A DNA stretch of 48,457 nt, taken from assembly GCA_034428935.1 (NCBI GenBank), contig DAOUHB010000064.1:1-48457 (forward strand). The letters are read 5' to 3'. A model generated the notes under the pieces. It did not search any database. It was given only the letters and a program-made list of their open reading frames with translations, and had not been told where the DNA came from. How positions within the stretch are numbered: the first letter of the stretch is position 1; each line of letters opens with the position of its first letter. Position numbers and translations under genes: made by a program. This stretch comes from JAAYZQ01 sp034428935 (GTDB taxonomy: Bacteria; Chloroflexota; Anaerolineae; JAAYZQ01). Positions 41,362 through 48,457 of the stretch are shown here, one piece after another.

Positions 41362-42930
41362 CTACTTGACCACCGGCATAAAGACTCGATACAGGGTCCG
41401 TGGAGTCAGGATAGCCGATACCGGTCCATGCTGCTCTGTCCCACCCCGGCTGTCGACCGCCTCCAGCCAGTAGTAGTAGAGGACGCCAGGTGTGGCCGTG
41501 CGGTCGAGATAGTTGTACTCGTACCCGATCAGGCTGCCAGGAGACTTGCTGGGAAGCAGGGCATCGTTGAGTTTTGCGGGCTCTGCGTCGGGCGACTCGG
41601 CCCGGTACACGTTAAAGCCCAGGTTGTCGATCTCACTGGCCGTCTTCCAGCTCGTCAAGATTGAATCTCCCCAGCTCGTAGCCTCGAACCAGAGCATGGT
41701 GACCGCGGTCGGCGTGATGTCCAGCACATAGTCCTCCACTTCCCCGTTCGTCACAACTCCGGTGGGCAGGATGGGCCCGACATAGTTCCCATCATAGAGC
41801 CGGAATCGAGCAAGGACGAGGGACGAGGACGGCATGGCTGGAATGTCAAAGGTCACCGTCTGAGAACCATAGTCCACGGGCTGCACGTAACCCTCTCCCT
41901 CGTCAAATGTGCCGCTGTTGTCCCAGTCGAACCAGAAGCCAAGGCGGCAGCCGGTACAGGTCCCCTCCGAGCTGTTCACGTCCACCACGATCTGGCCGCC
42001 ATATTCAACCGACCAGTAGCCCGTTACGGCGATGCCATCTTCGTCGTCCAGATCGTTCGTGTCGTCGCCCAAGGCCAACTCATCGGGCTGGCCGTTGTTC
42101 TCGGCGGTGGGCGAGTAATCGACCAACGTGCCCAGCCAGACGGCGGGGACACCGCCTAGCGTCTGCGGTGAGCCCGTGTTGGTGTGGTCCTGGATGGCGT
42201 GCCGGGCGCCGTCGCTCTCGGTGTACGTGTTGTAGCTGTCTGGCAAGTCGCCCCAGTCGTAGCCGGTATAGAGGAGGATGGGCGGGTCTGATACGGCCGT
42301 CTCGCACCGGCACTTGGACGGGGTACCGGGATAGGCGCCTTTCACGTCCAGACAGTTAATGCTCTCCTTGTTGTCCCAGCTCGTGCAGGCGCTGAACGGA
42401 TCAACCACGCCGTCGCCGTTGGCGTCCACACACTGGATCTGGACTGCTTGCTGGAATGTATAGTAAACGTCTGGATCTGTTGACCTGGTGTCCGCACATA
42501 CGTCGCCGTCGGTGTCCCGGAAGGTGGTTACAAAGTCCCATGGCCCGTCGGTAGCCGGCTGCAGAAAGTCGTGATAGCAGGAATCCCCGCTCAAGGCCGA
42601 GCCGCCATCCGTCGCTACAAACACGCCAATGTCGTATCGGTCCGTAGCATTGGTGACGATCTGCACTGTGAAGATGGCGGAAGCAACGTCTCCGGCTGTC
42701 AAGCATACTTCCTGGATTGCGGGCGATATGCTGGCGATCCGGACATCCTCAGCGGTGCATACTGCACCAGACAGATAGTCTTGGACGCAAAAGTTGCCTT
42801 CCTCAAAGTTGGTGCCTGGCGTCTGTGCGCCAGCCCACCCCGCGGCCATCAGCATCGCCGCCAGGACGATCAACGTGACCCTCCAGGGACGCGTCTGCGC
42901 GCCAAGAGATGCTCGCTGTCGCATGGTCAT
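41362..42930 (-). CDS. secreted GEVED-domain protein with Chloroflexi-type C-terminal tail
   Basis: The protein has 522 residues. A signal peptide (VTLIVLAAMLMAAGWAGAQ) is followed by a Cys-rich N-terminal half. A GEVED-type beta-domain reads GDLPDSYNTYTESDGARHAI...GFWFDWDNSGTFDEGEG...NGEVEDYVLDI (ending near residue 405). A fibronectin-like segment follows (TSWKTASEIDNLGFNVYRAES...YYWLEAVD). The protein ends in YRVFMPVVK. GEVED domains occur in large extracellular and adhesive proteins. At least a dozen Cys suggest disulfides outside the cell. Starts at 42930 and 42924 are both possible; GGAGAAGGGAGA precedes them. GC is lower than the surrounding genes. Confidence 0.82.
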   Translation of the reverse strand: MTMRQRASLGAQTRPWRVTLIVLAAMLMAAGWAGAQTPGTNFEEGNFCVQDYLSGAVCTAEDVRIASISPAIQEVCLTAGDVASAIFTVQIVTNATDRYDIGVFVATDGGSALSGDSCYHDFLQPATDGPWDFVTTFRDTDGDVCADTRSTDPDVYYTFQQAVQIQCVDANGDGVVDPFSACTSWDNKESINCLDVKGAYPGTPSKCRCETAVSDPPILLYTGYDWGDLPDSYNTYTESDGARHAIQDHTNTGSPQTLGGVPAVWLGTLVDYSPTAENNGQPDELALGDDTNDLDDEDGIAVTGYWSVEYGGQIVVDVNSSEGTCTGCRLGFWFDWDNSGTFDEGEGYVQPVDYGSQTVTFDIPAMPSSSLVLARFRLYDGNYVGPILPTGVVTNGEVEDYVLDITPTAVTMLWFEATSWGDSILTSWKTASEIDNLGFNVYRAESPDAEPAKLNDALLPSKSPGSLIGYEYNYLDRTATPGVLYYYWLEAVDSRGGTEQHGPVSAILTPRTLYRVFMPVVK

Positions 42931-43222
42931 TCTCCCTTCTCCTTTACCATGTGTGTGGCAGTGCCCCGTTGAACCGAGTTATTAGCCGAACCTGGTGGGG
43001 GAAGCGCCGCACGGTCTGATCCTATCATAAGGATATTTCTTCCAGATTACAGTTATGAGGGAGTGCCGGGAATCGAGACCAGAAGAGTTCGGCTTGACAT
43101 ATAAACAGCCAGGTAGCAGACGACAATGTAGGGGGTTAGGGCTCCCGGCGCTCCAGGCTCTATGGCCCACAACGGCTGTCCGCGCCAGTGCGTAACAGCT
43201 CACGACTGAGAACCTTGGTGAT

Positions 43223-43254
43223 ATTATACGCCGGGAAGGTTAAGGATGGGTCAA
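43223..43254 (-). promoter_or_regulatory. possible promoter of the GEVED gene
   Basis: On the minus strand TTGACC (43254-43249) and a perfect TATAAT (43228-43223), but the spacer is 20 bp, which is longer than usual. It would leave a leader of nearly 290 nt before the gene. Confidence 0.35.
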
Positions 43255-43381
43255 CCAGGGGTTCGGAGTCGGTAGCGATCTAGGTTAAGAAAGCGTGTAC
43301 AACGGCTTCTCCGTGCCCTCACGCCCACCATGCGCAGGCAGAATCCCCCCACCCAGGGCATACGCAGCCGGTTGCCTGGTG

Positions 43382-43410
43382 TTGCCGCCCGGCACGGGTT
43401 GTGGTATACT
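43382..43410 (+). promoter_or_regulatory. sigma-70-like promoter of the STAND ATPase gene
   Basis: TTGCCG (43382-43387), 17 bp, TATACT (43405-43410). The start near 43417 leaves a leader of about 43 nt that includes AGGGGGAG upstream of the GTG at 43460. Confidence 0.7.
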
Positions 43411-43459
43411 GGTCCTCGTCCATGTGGCTGCCAGATCTTCAAGGGGGAGATAGAGAGCC

Positions 43460-44881
43460 GTGAACCTGACGCTCGAAGGACTGACCCGAGCCGTGCACAT
43501 CGCGCTTCGTCGATGGCACAGTGGCGAGATCGAGGCCAGGCCATGGGGCGAGATGCTCGTCGTCTCCCAGCGCCTGGCCGACCGGACGCCCGGTGCGCTC
43601 CCCCTGGCTGTGAAAGAGGTCCTGTTGAATGCGCTGGCTGACCTCGAACAGCATGCCGGGGGCTCGGCCGAGCTTCTGCGGCTTCGTTTCCTCGACGGGC
43701 TACCGGCAACGGCGACAGCCAACCGCATGAACCTGACCGAGAACGTGGTTTACAAGCAGCAGGCGGGAGCCTTGGAGGCTCTTGCCGCTGCTGTTCTGCA
43801 GGCGGAGCGCCAGGCGCGCGCCGGCAGGGCGGCCCGGGTTCTGGAGCGCCTGGAGAGCAAGGAACCACCCCGCCTCTTTGGCATAGACGAAAAGCTCTCC
43901 CAGGTTGTGAGCGCTTTGAGGGTCCAGGGGCCACCCTGGTTGGTGGCGGTGCTGGGCATCGGCGGCATCGGCAAGACCTCCCTGGCCGAGGCGGTTGCCC
44001 GCAGCCTTGCCGAAGGTTCCCTCTTTGCCGACATTGCCTGGGTAAGCGCGCGCCAGGACCGATTCACCTTCTGGAGTGGGCTGCAGGAACAGGCCCTGCG
44101 CAAGGCCGCGCTCTCGGCCGAAGAGCTCGTGGACACCCTCATCGAGCAGCTTGGATTTCCAGACCTGCGCCAGCTTCCCCTGGCGCAGAAACGGGCCGGC
44201 CTTCGCGCCCGGCTTGGTGCGTCGCCCTACCTGGTCGTCGTCGACAACCTGGAGACGGCGGCCGACTACCAGGCTCTGGTACCCGAGCTGCAGAACCTGG
44301 CCAGGCCCACCCGGTTTTTGCTTACCAGCCGCCATAGCCTTCACGATCATCCCGGCGTGTACTGCCTGAGCCTCGACGAGCTGTCAGAGAACGACAGCCT
44401 GGCGCTCTTGCGCCATGAGATGAGCACCCGGGGTTTGGCCGGCATCGTCAATGCCACGGAGGAAGATCTGTTGCAGGTTCACCGGGCGGTGGGCGGCAAT
44501 CCCCTGGCGCTCAAGCTCCTCGTCGGCCAGATGTATTCCCTGCCTCTGTCGAAAGTCATCGACAATCTGCGCCAGGCGCGCGGGCAGTCGGTGGAGGACC
44601 TGTACCGACACATTTATTGGCAGTCGTGGAACCTGCTCACCGATCAGGCGCGCCAGGTGCTGGCCATCATGCCCCTCGTTGCCGAGGGGGGAGGCGGCCT
44701 GGAACAGCTCGCTGCCTTGAGCGAGCTGGACGACGAGTCGCTGCCGGAAGCGCTGAAGCAGTTGGTTGCCCTGTGCCTGGTGAAGGTGCAAGGTGCCGTG
44801 GACGACCGTCGCTATGGCATTCATCGCTTGACGGAAACCTTCTTGCTCAACGAAGTGCTGAAGTGGCAGGCCATGCCTTGA
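43460..44881 (+). CDS. STAND (NB-ARC) ATPase with N-terminal HTH-like region
   Basis: The protein has 473 residues. The N-terminal 115 residues include a sigma-70-region-4-like helix-turn-helix (LLRLRFLDGLPATATANRMNLTENVVYKQQAGALEALA). An NB-ARC NTPase follows, with Walker A GIGGIGKTS (166-174), Walker B YLVVVDNLE, the sensor RFLLTSRH, and the GLPL-like GGNPLALKLLVG. The C-terminus is a short winged-helix-like region ending WQAMP. STAND proteins usually end with TPR, WD40 or LRR sensors. Here the protein stops after the ATPase module, so it may be truncated or may sense through a partner. The next ORF is a transporter remnant, consistent with a rearrangement at 44882. Transcription control or defence signalling is possible. 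Confidence 0.85.
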   Translation: MNLTLEGLTRAVHIALRRWHSGEIEARPWGEMLVVSQRLADRTPGALPLAVKEVLLNALADLEQHAGGSAELLRLRFLDGLPATATANRMNLTENVVYKQQAGALEALAAAVLQAERQARAGRAARVLERLESKEPPRLFGIDEKLSQVVSALRVQGPPWLVAVLGIGGIGKTSLAEAVARSLAEGSLFADIAWVSARQDRFTFWSGLQEQALRKAALSAEELVDTLIEQLGFPDLRQLPLAQKRAGLRARLGASPYLVVVDNLETAADYQALVPELQNLARPTRFLLTSRHSLHDHPGVYCLSLDELSENDSLALLRHEMSTRGLAGIVNATEEDLLQVHRAVGGNPLALKLLVGQMYSLPLSKVIDNLRQARGQSVEDLYRHIYWQSWNLLTDQARQVLAIMPLVAEGGGGLEQLAALSELDDESLPEALKQLVALCLVKVQGAVDDRRYGIHRLTETFLLNEVLKWQAMP

Positions 44882-44887
44882 CGCGCC

Positions 44888-45133
44888 ATGCTTCTGCAAA
44901 AGCTGGCCAAGCCGGATCTGCAAGGCAGGGTATCTGGCGTTCAGCAACTGATCATGAACTCGGTAATGCCGACGGGCATGCTGATCTTTGGGCCTATCGC
45001 TGATGCAATCGCGATTCGGGCGCTGTTTGTAGTGACTGGCGCGTTCATGATGGTCCCCGGTGTGTGGCTTTTCTTTTACCGCCAGCCGAAGGTGTCCGTG
45101 AGCGCTCCCTCACCCTCCGACTCTGACGTGTGA
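44888..45133 (+). pseudogene. C-terminal remnant of an MFS (DHA3-type) transporter
   Basis: An 81-residue open frame encodes LQKLAKPDLQGRVSGVQQLI, a membrane segment and the end IRALFVVTGAFMMVPGVWLFFYRQ. This matches the last two or three helices of MFS exporters such as the one at 4144-5502 (AKVAPDLQGRVFSARRLI). The remaining about 330 residues are missing. It starts 6 bp after the STAND gene with no ribosome binding site, so it is a decayed fragment rather than a small membrane protein. Confidence 0.75.
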
Positions 45134-45166
45134 CTGCATGACCGGACGGCCAAGGGGCTGAAACTG

Positions 45167-45200
45167 GCCTGCGACGCCGGCGAGAGCCTGCGTCGCAGGC
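45167..45200. repeat. 10-bp inverted repeat in the gap before the DJ-1-like gene
   Basis: GCCTGCGACG (45167-45176) pairs exactly with CGTCGCAGGC (45191-45200). The gcgacgcc and ccggc words recur around it. It lies just after the MFS remnant in a 331-bp stretch without a gene. Confidence 0.5.
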
Positions 45201-45292
45201 CGGCTTGCGACGCCCGGCCACGGATGCACAGCGCATACCGGCCGGTGCTGCACCAGGGGCAGAGATTGGCCGCCTTGCGCAGAAGTCGGCAG

Positions 45293-45320
45293 TTGGGGAC
45301 AGACGATGTTGTGCTATACT
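45293..45320 (+). promoter_or_regulatory. possible promoter of the DJ-1-like gene
   Basis: TTGGGG (45293-45298), 16 bp, TATACT (45315-45320). The leader would be about 138 nt. The -35 is only half conserved. Confidence 0.5.
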
Positions 45321-45464
45321 GATGTCAGTCCCCAGAGGCCTGCTCTACCGCGGGAATGAACGGAACGGTGGAGCGTCTGCCGCCTGCCCCCCGGCCCTGC
45401 CTCTGACTCGGTTCACAGGTATTTCGAGTAGAGGCAGGGCAAACTTTGAGGAAGGGTGAGGGAT

Positions 45465-45995
45465 ATGCAACGAGGAAGAAGCGCCAATGTTCTAGTCGTG
45501 CTCGCTCCAGGCTTTGAGGAACACGACGTAGCCATGGTAGCTCGGACGCTGCGGCGTGCTAGCTTGCCGGTTGTGCTCGTCGGCCTTACGGCCGGCCCGC
45601 TGCGCGGCTGTTACGGTGTGTCGCTGGCGCCCGACAAGACTCTGAGCGAAGTGCAAGCAGAGGATGCCGCGGCCGTGGTCCTGCCCGGGGGGAGCCAGGC
45701 GGCGAGACAACTGAATGCCGACCCCCGTGTCCACAGCCTTCTTCGCCGGGTCATGGAGCAAGGAGGGTACCTCCTTGCTCTGGATGCGGGCTATACGGTG
45801 CTGCACACGGCTGGAGTCCTCAACCTGTCCGAGAAGACGCTCGTCATAGGCGCCGGTACTCCCGGGTGGGGTGATGCTGCCGCCGGGCGCGTCGTCGTGG
45901 AGGGACAGGTCATCTTTGGGCGTGACCTGGGAGTGGCCCAGGAGTCGGCGCTGACGCTTGCAGCCCTTCTGGAAAGTGGGCCGTGGGCGCCCTAG
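45465..45995 (+). CDS. DJ-1/PfpI family protein lacking the catalytic cysteine
   Basis: The protein has 176 residues. The DJ-1/PfpI fold is shown by ANVLVVLAPGFEEHDVAMVARTLRRASLPVVLVGL, AAAVVLPGGSQAARQL and the nucleophile-elbow region GGYLLALDAGYTVLHTAGVL. In DJ-1, YajL and PfpI the elbow reads A-x-C-(A/x)-G with a reactive Cys. Here that position is Asp107, and the adjacent Glu at the fold's start (FEEHD) is kept. It is therefore likely a non-catalytic or differently acting member. The ATG at 45465 is used; an in-frame GTG lies three codons earlier. It is followed by a decayed gene. Confidence 0.82.
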   Translation: MQRGRSANVLVVLAPGFEEHDVAMVARTLRRASLPVVLVGLTAGPLRGCYGVSLAPDKTLSEVQAEDAAAVVLPGGSQAARQLNADPRVHSLLRRVMEQGGYLLALDAGYTVLHTAGVLNLSEKTLVIGAGTPGWGDAAAGRVVVEGQVIFGRDLGVAQESALTLAALLESGPWAP

Positions 45996-46086
45996 AGCCC
46001 CACTGCTCGACGGGACGAATCGCTGCTTCGCGACAGAGCAGAGATCCGGCTCCTGGCCGCGATAAGCCAGGTTCATTGGTCTTTGA

Positions 46087-46290
46087 AACACTCACCTCCA
46101 CGAGGAATTTGCTGCCTCGGGTATCCACCTCGACGACGAGCGCTGGTATGCGGACCAACTGGACGTGATGTGCCGCCACCACTATTGGACGGACGCAGCG
46201 CGCGCCCTGCCCGACGAGGGCAAAGTGAGAAACTTTGAGAGGTTACACGCGTGCCTTGGCACGGCACCATCTCGGGCGCGGCTTGCCTAA
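46087..46290 (+). pseudogene. decayed gene fragment, unidentified
   Basis: A 67-codon frame with no start codon near its beginning reads ...HLHEEFAASGIHLDDERWYADQ... then ...HHYWTDAARALPDEGK... and ends in RLA before TAA. Its composition and codon positions look coding. In a different frame just upstream (about 45996-46086, following the DJ-1 stop) DESLLRDRAEIRLLAAISQVHW also looks coding, so a frameshift probably separates two pieces of one former gene. I cannot name the family. Confidence 0.5.
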
Positions 46291-46311
46291 AACGGGCCAA
46301 TATGCTAAGAT
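46283..46311 (+). promoter_or_regulatory. possible promoter of the two-component pair
   Basis: TTGCCT (46283-46288), 17 bp, TAAGAT (46306-46311), about 75 bp before the kinase ATG. The -10 is imperfect. Confidence 0.45.
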
Positions 46312-46389
46312 TGACCGGTCGCGCGAGCACCCAGCTTCCTGAGTTTGGCCGGCGCTGTTCTGAAAGAGGAGGCAAAAACTGGCGGTTCC

Positions 46390-47481
46390 ATGGATGCAAC
46401 CCTGAGCCGTTCGCTCTTGTTGTCCCTCCCCTCCGCTGTCTGCGTGGTGGACGGTGAAGGCAAGATCCTCGATGGAAATCCTGCCCTGGAGGCGCTCCTG
46501 GGCTGGAACATTGACGCGCAGCGCGGCCGCCTTCTGGCCGACTGCCTGGGCGGCGCCATCGCCGACCCGGCGCAGGCCCTCTCCTGGCTCGTGGCCCTCA
46601 ACGATGCCCTGGTGAGGGAGCGTACCACCTATCTCAACCTGCCCACCGAATTTCGCACCGGCCTGGCGGAGCGGCCCACGGCCACGGTCGTGGGTGTGGC
46701 AGCCCCGTGGGCGGATGCCGACGGCGGGCAGTTGGGCGCCCTGCTCCTCATTCACGATGGCGCCCTCTATCGCGACATGGAGGGGGTGCGCGCCCGCTTC
46801 CTGGCCGCCATCTCCCACGAGCTGAATTCGCCTGTGAACAATATCGTCGCTGCGGTAGAGCGGATGGCCTGCCGCCTGGAGACAGAAGACGCACCCGTGG
46901 GCCGGCTGTTGGGCATCCTCCAGGCCGAGCTGGCCCGCCTGCAGCGACTCCTGGGCTCACTCCTCTCCTCGCCCCAGACTCAGATGCCGGCCCGGGCGGC
47001 GAGGCCCGACGTGGTGGCCCTCAAGCCCCTCATCCGCCGCGTAGCCAGTGTCTTTTCCGTGCGGGATATGGGCCATCCCATCGTCGTCGACGTGCCCGCC
47101 GAGCTGCCCTTTGCCCTGGGCCACGCCGACAGCATCCAGCAGGTGTTGGGCAACCTGGTCGACAATGCCCTGAAATACGCCCCGGCCGGCAGCACGGTCA
47201 GCATCGCGGCCCGTGGCCGGGACGACGACGTGTTCGTCTGCGTGGTGGACCGAGGACCGGGCATCGGCGGCCCCGCCCACGACCGTTTCCTCGCTCCCCG
47301 CGTCGACCTGCCCCACGAGAAACCGACGACAAGCGGCCACGGCATCGGCCTGACCATCGCCGCCTGTCTCGTGCAGTCCATGGGCGGCAAGCTGTGGTAC
47401 GAGGAGCACACCGCAGGCGAATGCCGCTTTTGCTTCTCACTTCCCCTGGGGCCCGCCCTCGATGGAGACGCTGTATCGTGA
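46390..47481 (+). CDS. soluble sensor histidine kinase with N-terminal PAS-like domain
   Basis: The protein has 363 residues and no membrane helix. An N-terminal PAS-like domain (LLLSLPSAVCVVDGEGKILDGNPALEALLGW) leads to the HisKA domain with phospho-acceptor H143 in AAISHELNSPVNNIV. The HATPase has N box DNALKYAPAGS and G boxes DRGPGIGG and GHGIGLTIAACLV. It should sense a cytoplasmic signal and phosphorylate the response regulator whose GTG start overlaps its stop (GTGA). The ATG at 46390 lies 17 nt after AGGAGG, too far for ideal spacing. A TTG at 46345 is in frame but would place that ribosome binding site inside the coding region. Confidence 0.9.
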   Translation: MDATLSRSLLLSLPSAVCVVDGEGKILDGNPALEALLGWNIDAQRGRLLADCLGGAIADPAQALSWLVALNDALVRERTTYLNLPTEFRTGLAERPTATVVGVAAPWADADGGQLGALLLIHDGALYRDMEGVRARFLAAISHELNSPVNNIVAAVERMACRLETEDAPVGRLLGILQAELARLQRLLGSLLSSPQTQMPARAARPDVVALKPLIRRVASVFSVRDMGHPIVVDVPAELPFALGHADSIQQVLGNLVDNALKYAPAGSTVSIAARGRDDDVFVCVVDRGPGIGGPAHDRFLAPRVDLPHEKPTTSGHGIGLTIAACLVQSMGGKLWYEEHTAGECRFCFSLPLGPALDGDAVS

Positions 47482-48170
47482 ACATCAAGATCCTCATTGT
47501 CGAAGACGATGAGCAGTTCTCCTATCTCCTAGCCGAGCAGTTGCGCGACGCCCGCTACGAGGTCCTCCACGCCCGCAACGGCCGCAAGGCCGTCGAGTTG
47601 GTCCGCGACATCGCGCCCGACCTCGTCCTCCTGGACATCCTCATGCCGCGCATGGACGGCTGGGAGACGCTGCGCCAGATCCGCGAGATCTCGGACGTGC
47701 CCATCATCATGGTCTCGTCCATCACCAACGAGATGGACAAGGTCCGCGCCCTGCAGATGGGCGCTGACGATTACGTGACCAAGCCCATCAGTCGCCTGGA
47801 GTGCATGGCCCGCATCGAGGCCGTCCTGCGTCGCGCCAGCCGCCCCTCCACCACCGGCGAAATCCTGCGCGTCGACGACCGGCTGACCATCGACCGCGCC
47901 CGCCACGAAGCCTACGTCGAGGGCCAGCCCGCTAACCTGTCGCCCATCGAGTACAAGCTGCTCATCAGCCTGGTGGACAATGCCGGCCGCATCACCACCG
48001 CCCGCCGCCTCCTCAATGACGTTTGGGGCTGGGAGTACACCGACGAGGTCAGCTACCTGAAGGTCTACATCCACTATCTCCGCCAGAAGATCGAACCTGA
48101 CCCCTCCAATCCACGCTATATCCTCACCGAGCGAGGAAAGGGCTACCTGTTCCAGATGCCCTCGAGGTAG
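47478..48170 (+). CDS. OmpR/PhoB-family response regulator
   Basis: The protein has 230 residues. The receiver domain has acidic residues E9, D10 and D11, phospho-acceptor D53 (LVLLDILMP) and K102 (DDYVTKPIS). The C-terminal winged helix-turn-helix reads LSPIEYKLLISLVDNAGRITTARRLLNDVWG...VKVYIHYLRQKIE-like, ending in ILTERGKGYLFQMPSR. It is a DNA-binding transcription factor controlled by the overlapping histidine kinase gene upstream. The GTG start overlaps the kinase stop, and GGAG lies 10 nt before it. Three 11-bp-spaced TTTAAC repeats lie 93 bp downstream of its stop. Confidence 0.94.
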   Translation: MNIKILIVEDDEQFSYLLAEQLRDARYEVLHARNGRKAVELVRDIAPDLVLLDILMPRMDGWETLRQIREISDVPIIMVSSITNEMDKVRALQMGADDYVTKPISRLECMARIEAVLRRASRPSTTGEILRVDDRLTIDRARHEAYVEGQPANLSPIEYKLLISLVDNAGRITTARRLLNDVWGWEYTDEVSYLKVYIHYLRQKIEPDPSNPRYILTERGKGYLFQMPSR

Positions 48171-48262
48171 AGGCCATCGTCGTGCGCCCGCGACAGCGCG
48201 GAGTGCAGGCTCCTGGCAACGGCCAACTGACCGCGGCGTCCCTGTTCGTTTCTTAAGGTATT

Positions 48263-48290
48263 TTTAACCTTCTTTTAACGCAGATTTAAC
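48263..48290. promoter_or_regulatory. three TTTAAC direct repeats at 11-bp spacing
   Basis: TTTAAC occurs at 48263-48268, 48274-48279 and 48285-48290, each separated by 5 bp. A degenerate fourth unit, CTTAAG, is at 48252-48257 in phase. Such 11-bp direct repeats are the usual binding pattern of PhoB/PhoP/OmpR-type regulators. The site lies between convergent genes, so its target is unclear. Confidence 0.5.
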
Positions 48291-48309
48291 CAATCACTAT
48301 CCTTGCACT

Positions 48310-48457
48310 TTAAGAACTTGATACAGCCAATTGGATGCTGATGTCATCCACGGTCTGGCCAGCTTGGAACTGAGCTTGCAGCCAGTACAACAGGTTCCGG
48401 CGGTGCTCCTCCTGGATGCGGCGCCGGACATCTCCACAGGTGAGCCCTGGCTCCAGA
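48310..48457 (-). CDS. C-terminal end of an unidentified protein, cut by the window edge
   Basis: On the minus strand an open frame enters from the right edge and runs 48 codons to TAA at 48310-48312. It contains RRRIQEEHRRNLLYWLQAQFQAGQ followed by TVDDISIQLAVSSS. The codon pattern looks coding. The segment is probably helical and gives no family clue. It is convergent with the response regulator gene. Confidence 0.5.
   Translation of the reverse strand, partial: LEPGLTCGDVRRRIQEEHRRNLLYWLQAQFQAGQTVDDISIQLAVSSS

Larger units (their letters stand above)
42931..43459. other. 529-bp intergenic region between divergent genes
   Basis: No credible gene is seen. The right end holds the promoter of the STAND ATPase gene (43382-43410). 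On the minus strand a perfect TATAAT (43228-43223) would give the GEVED gene a leader of nearly 290 nt. On the plus strand 43185-43250 contains two words resembling conserved 23S rRNA segments. The remainder shows no repeats I can define. Confidence 0.4.

Noticed and set aside
42982..43203. Possible 73-codon minus-strand gene in the intergenic region
   Set aside because: It has no ribosome binding site, no recognisable sequence and atypical codon use; it overlaps the proposed leader of the GEVED gene.
43250..43285. tRNA T-arm-like GGGGTTCGGAGTC
   Set aside because: The flanking bases do not form a T stem and no acceptor, D or anticodon arm can be built.

Overview
The window is GC-rich (roughly 65% by eye), gene-dense bacterial chromosome. 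The gene content points to Chloroflexota, probably near Anaerolineae or Caldilineae. The clues are large secreted multidomain proteins ending in a short hydrophobic-Pro-basic tail (YLPLLVRN, YRVFMPVVK), strings of polytopic PTPS-related/YfhO-like membrane proteins, Thr-Pro-rich LysM proteins, and an archaeal-type HMG-CoA synthase/thiolase/DUF35 set. No tRNA gene, CRISPR array or intact insertion sequence was seen. Many genes are preceded by a readable sigma-70-like promoter (TTGnnn, usually a 16-17 bp spacer, TAtaaT), and these promoters divide the window into transcription units.

Layout. 1-5.5 kb (+): trpS, lepA and two MFS permeases. 5.6-9.9 kb (-): a 1302-residue secreted protein with 14 RCC1-like repeats, and a structured upstream leader. 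9.9-14.0 kb (-): a tightly coupled operon of a small zinc-ribbon membrane protein, a DUF2207 membrane protein whose C-terminus is S-(CA)4-G-(CA)3-GGGR, a minimal nucleotidyltransferase, and a radical SAM/SPASM protein with a PqqD-like N-terminus. 14-22.5 kb (-): a zinc-ribbon/LysM protein, three large overlapping polytopic membrane proteins, an AI-2E-family permease and tlyA. 22.6-30.1 kb: a decaprenyl-phosphate phosphoribosyltransferase-like UbiA protein (+); a serine-biosynthesis set of class V aminotransferase, phosphoglycerate dehydrogenase and DUF1015 (-); an ICMT-like methyltransferase and nitroreductase (+); a flavodoxin-like reductase (-); a lipoprotein (+). 30.3-35.8 kb (+): uvrA, carrying an in-frame palindromic insertion, and a membrane histidine kinase. 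35.9-38.7 kb (+): HMG-CoA synthase, thiolase and DUF35, the archaeal complex that opens the mevalonate pathway. 38.9-41.2 kb (+): a free-standing condensation-domain protein and an acetamidase/formamidase. 41.4-42.9 kb (-): a secreted GEVED protein. 43.4-48.2 kb (+): a STAND/NB-ARC ATPase, an MFS remnant, a DJ-1-like protein lacking its catalytic Cys, a decayed gene, and a two-component pair. The right edge cuts a minus-strand gene.

The most interesting locus is 9909-13961. A radical SAM/SPASM enzyme with a peptide-recognition-like domain is co-translated with a membrane protein that ends in seven alternating Cys residues. This looks like a peptide-modification system whose substrate is the tail of a large membrane protein rather than a small free peptide. 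That function is inferred from architecture and gene order only.
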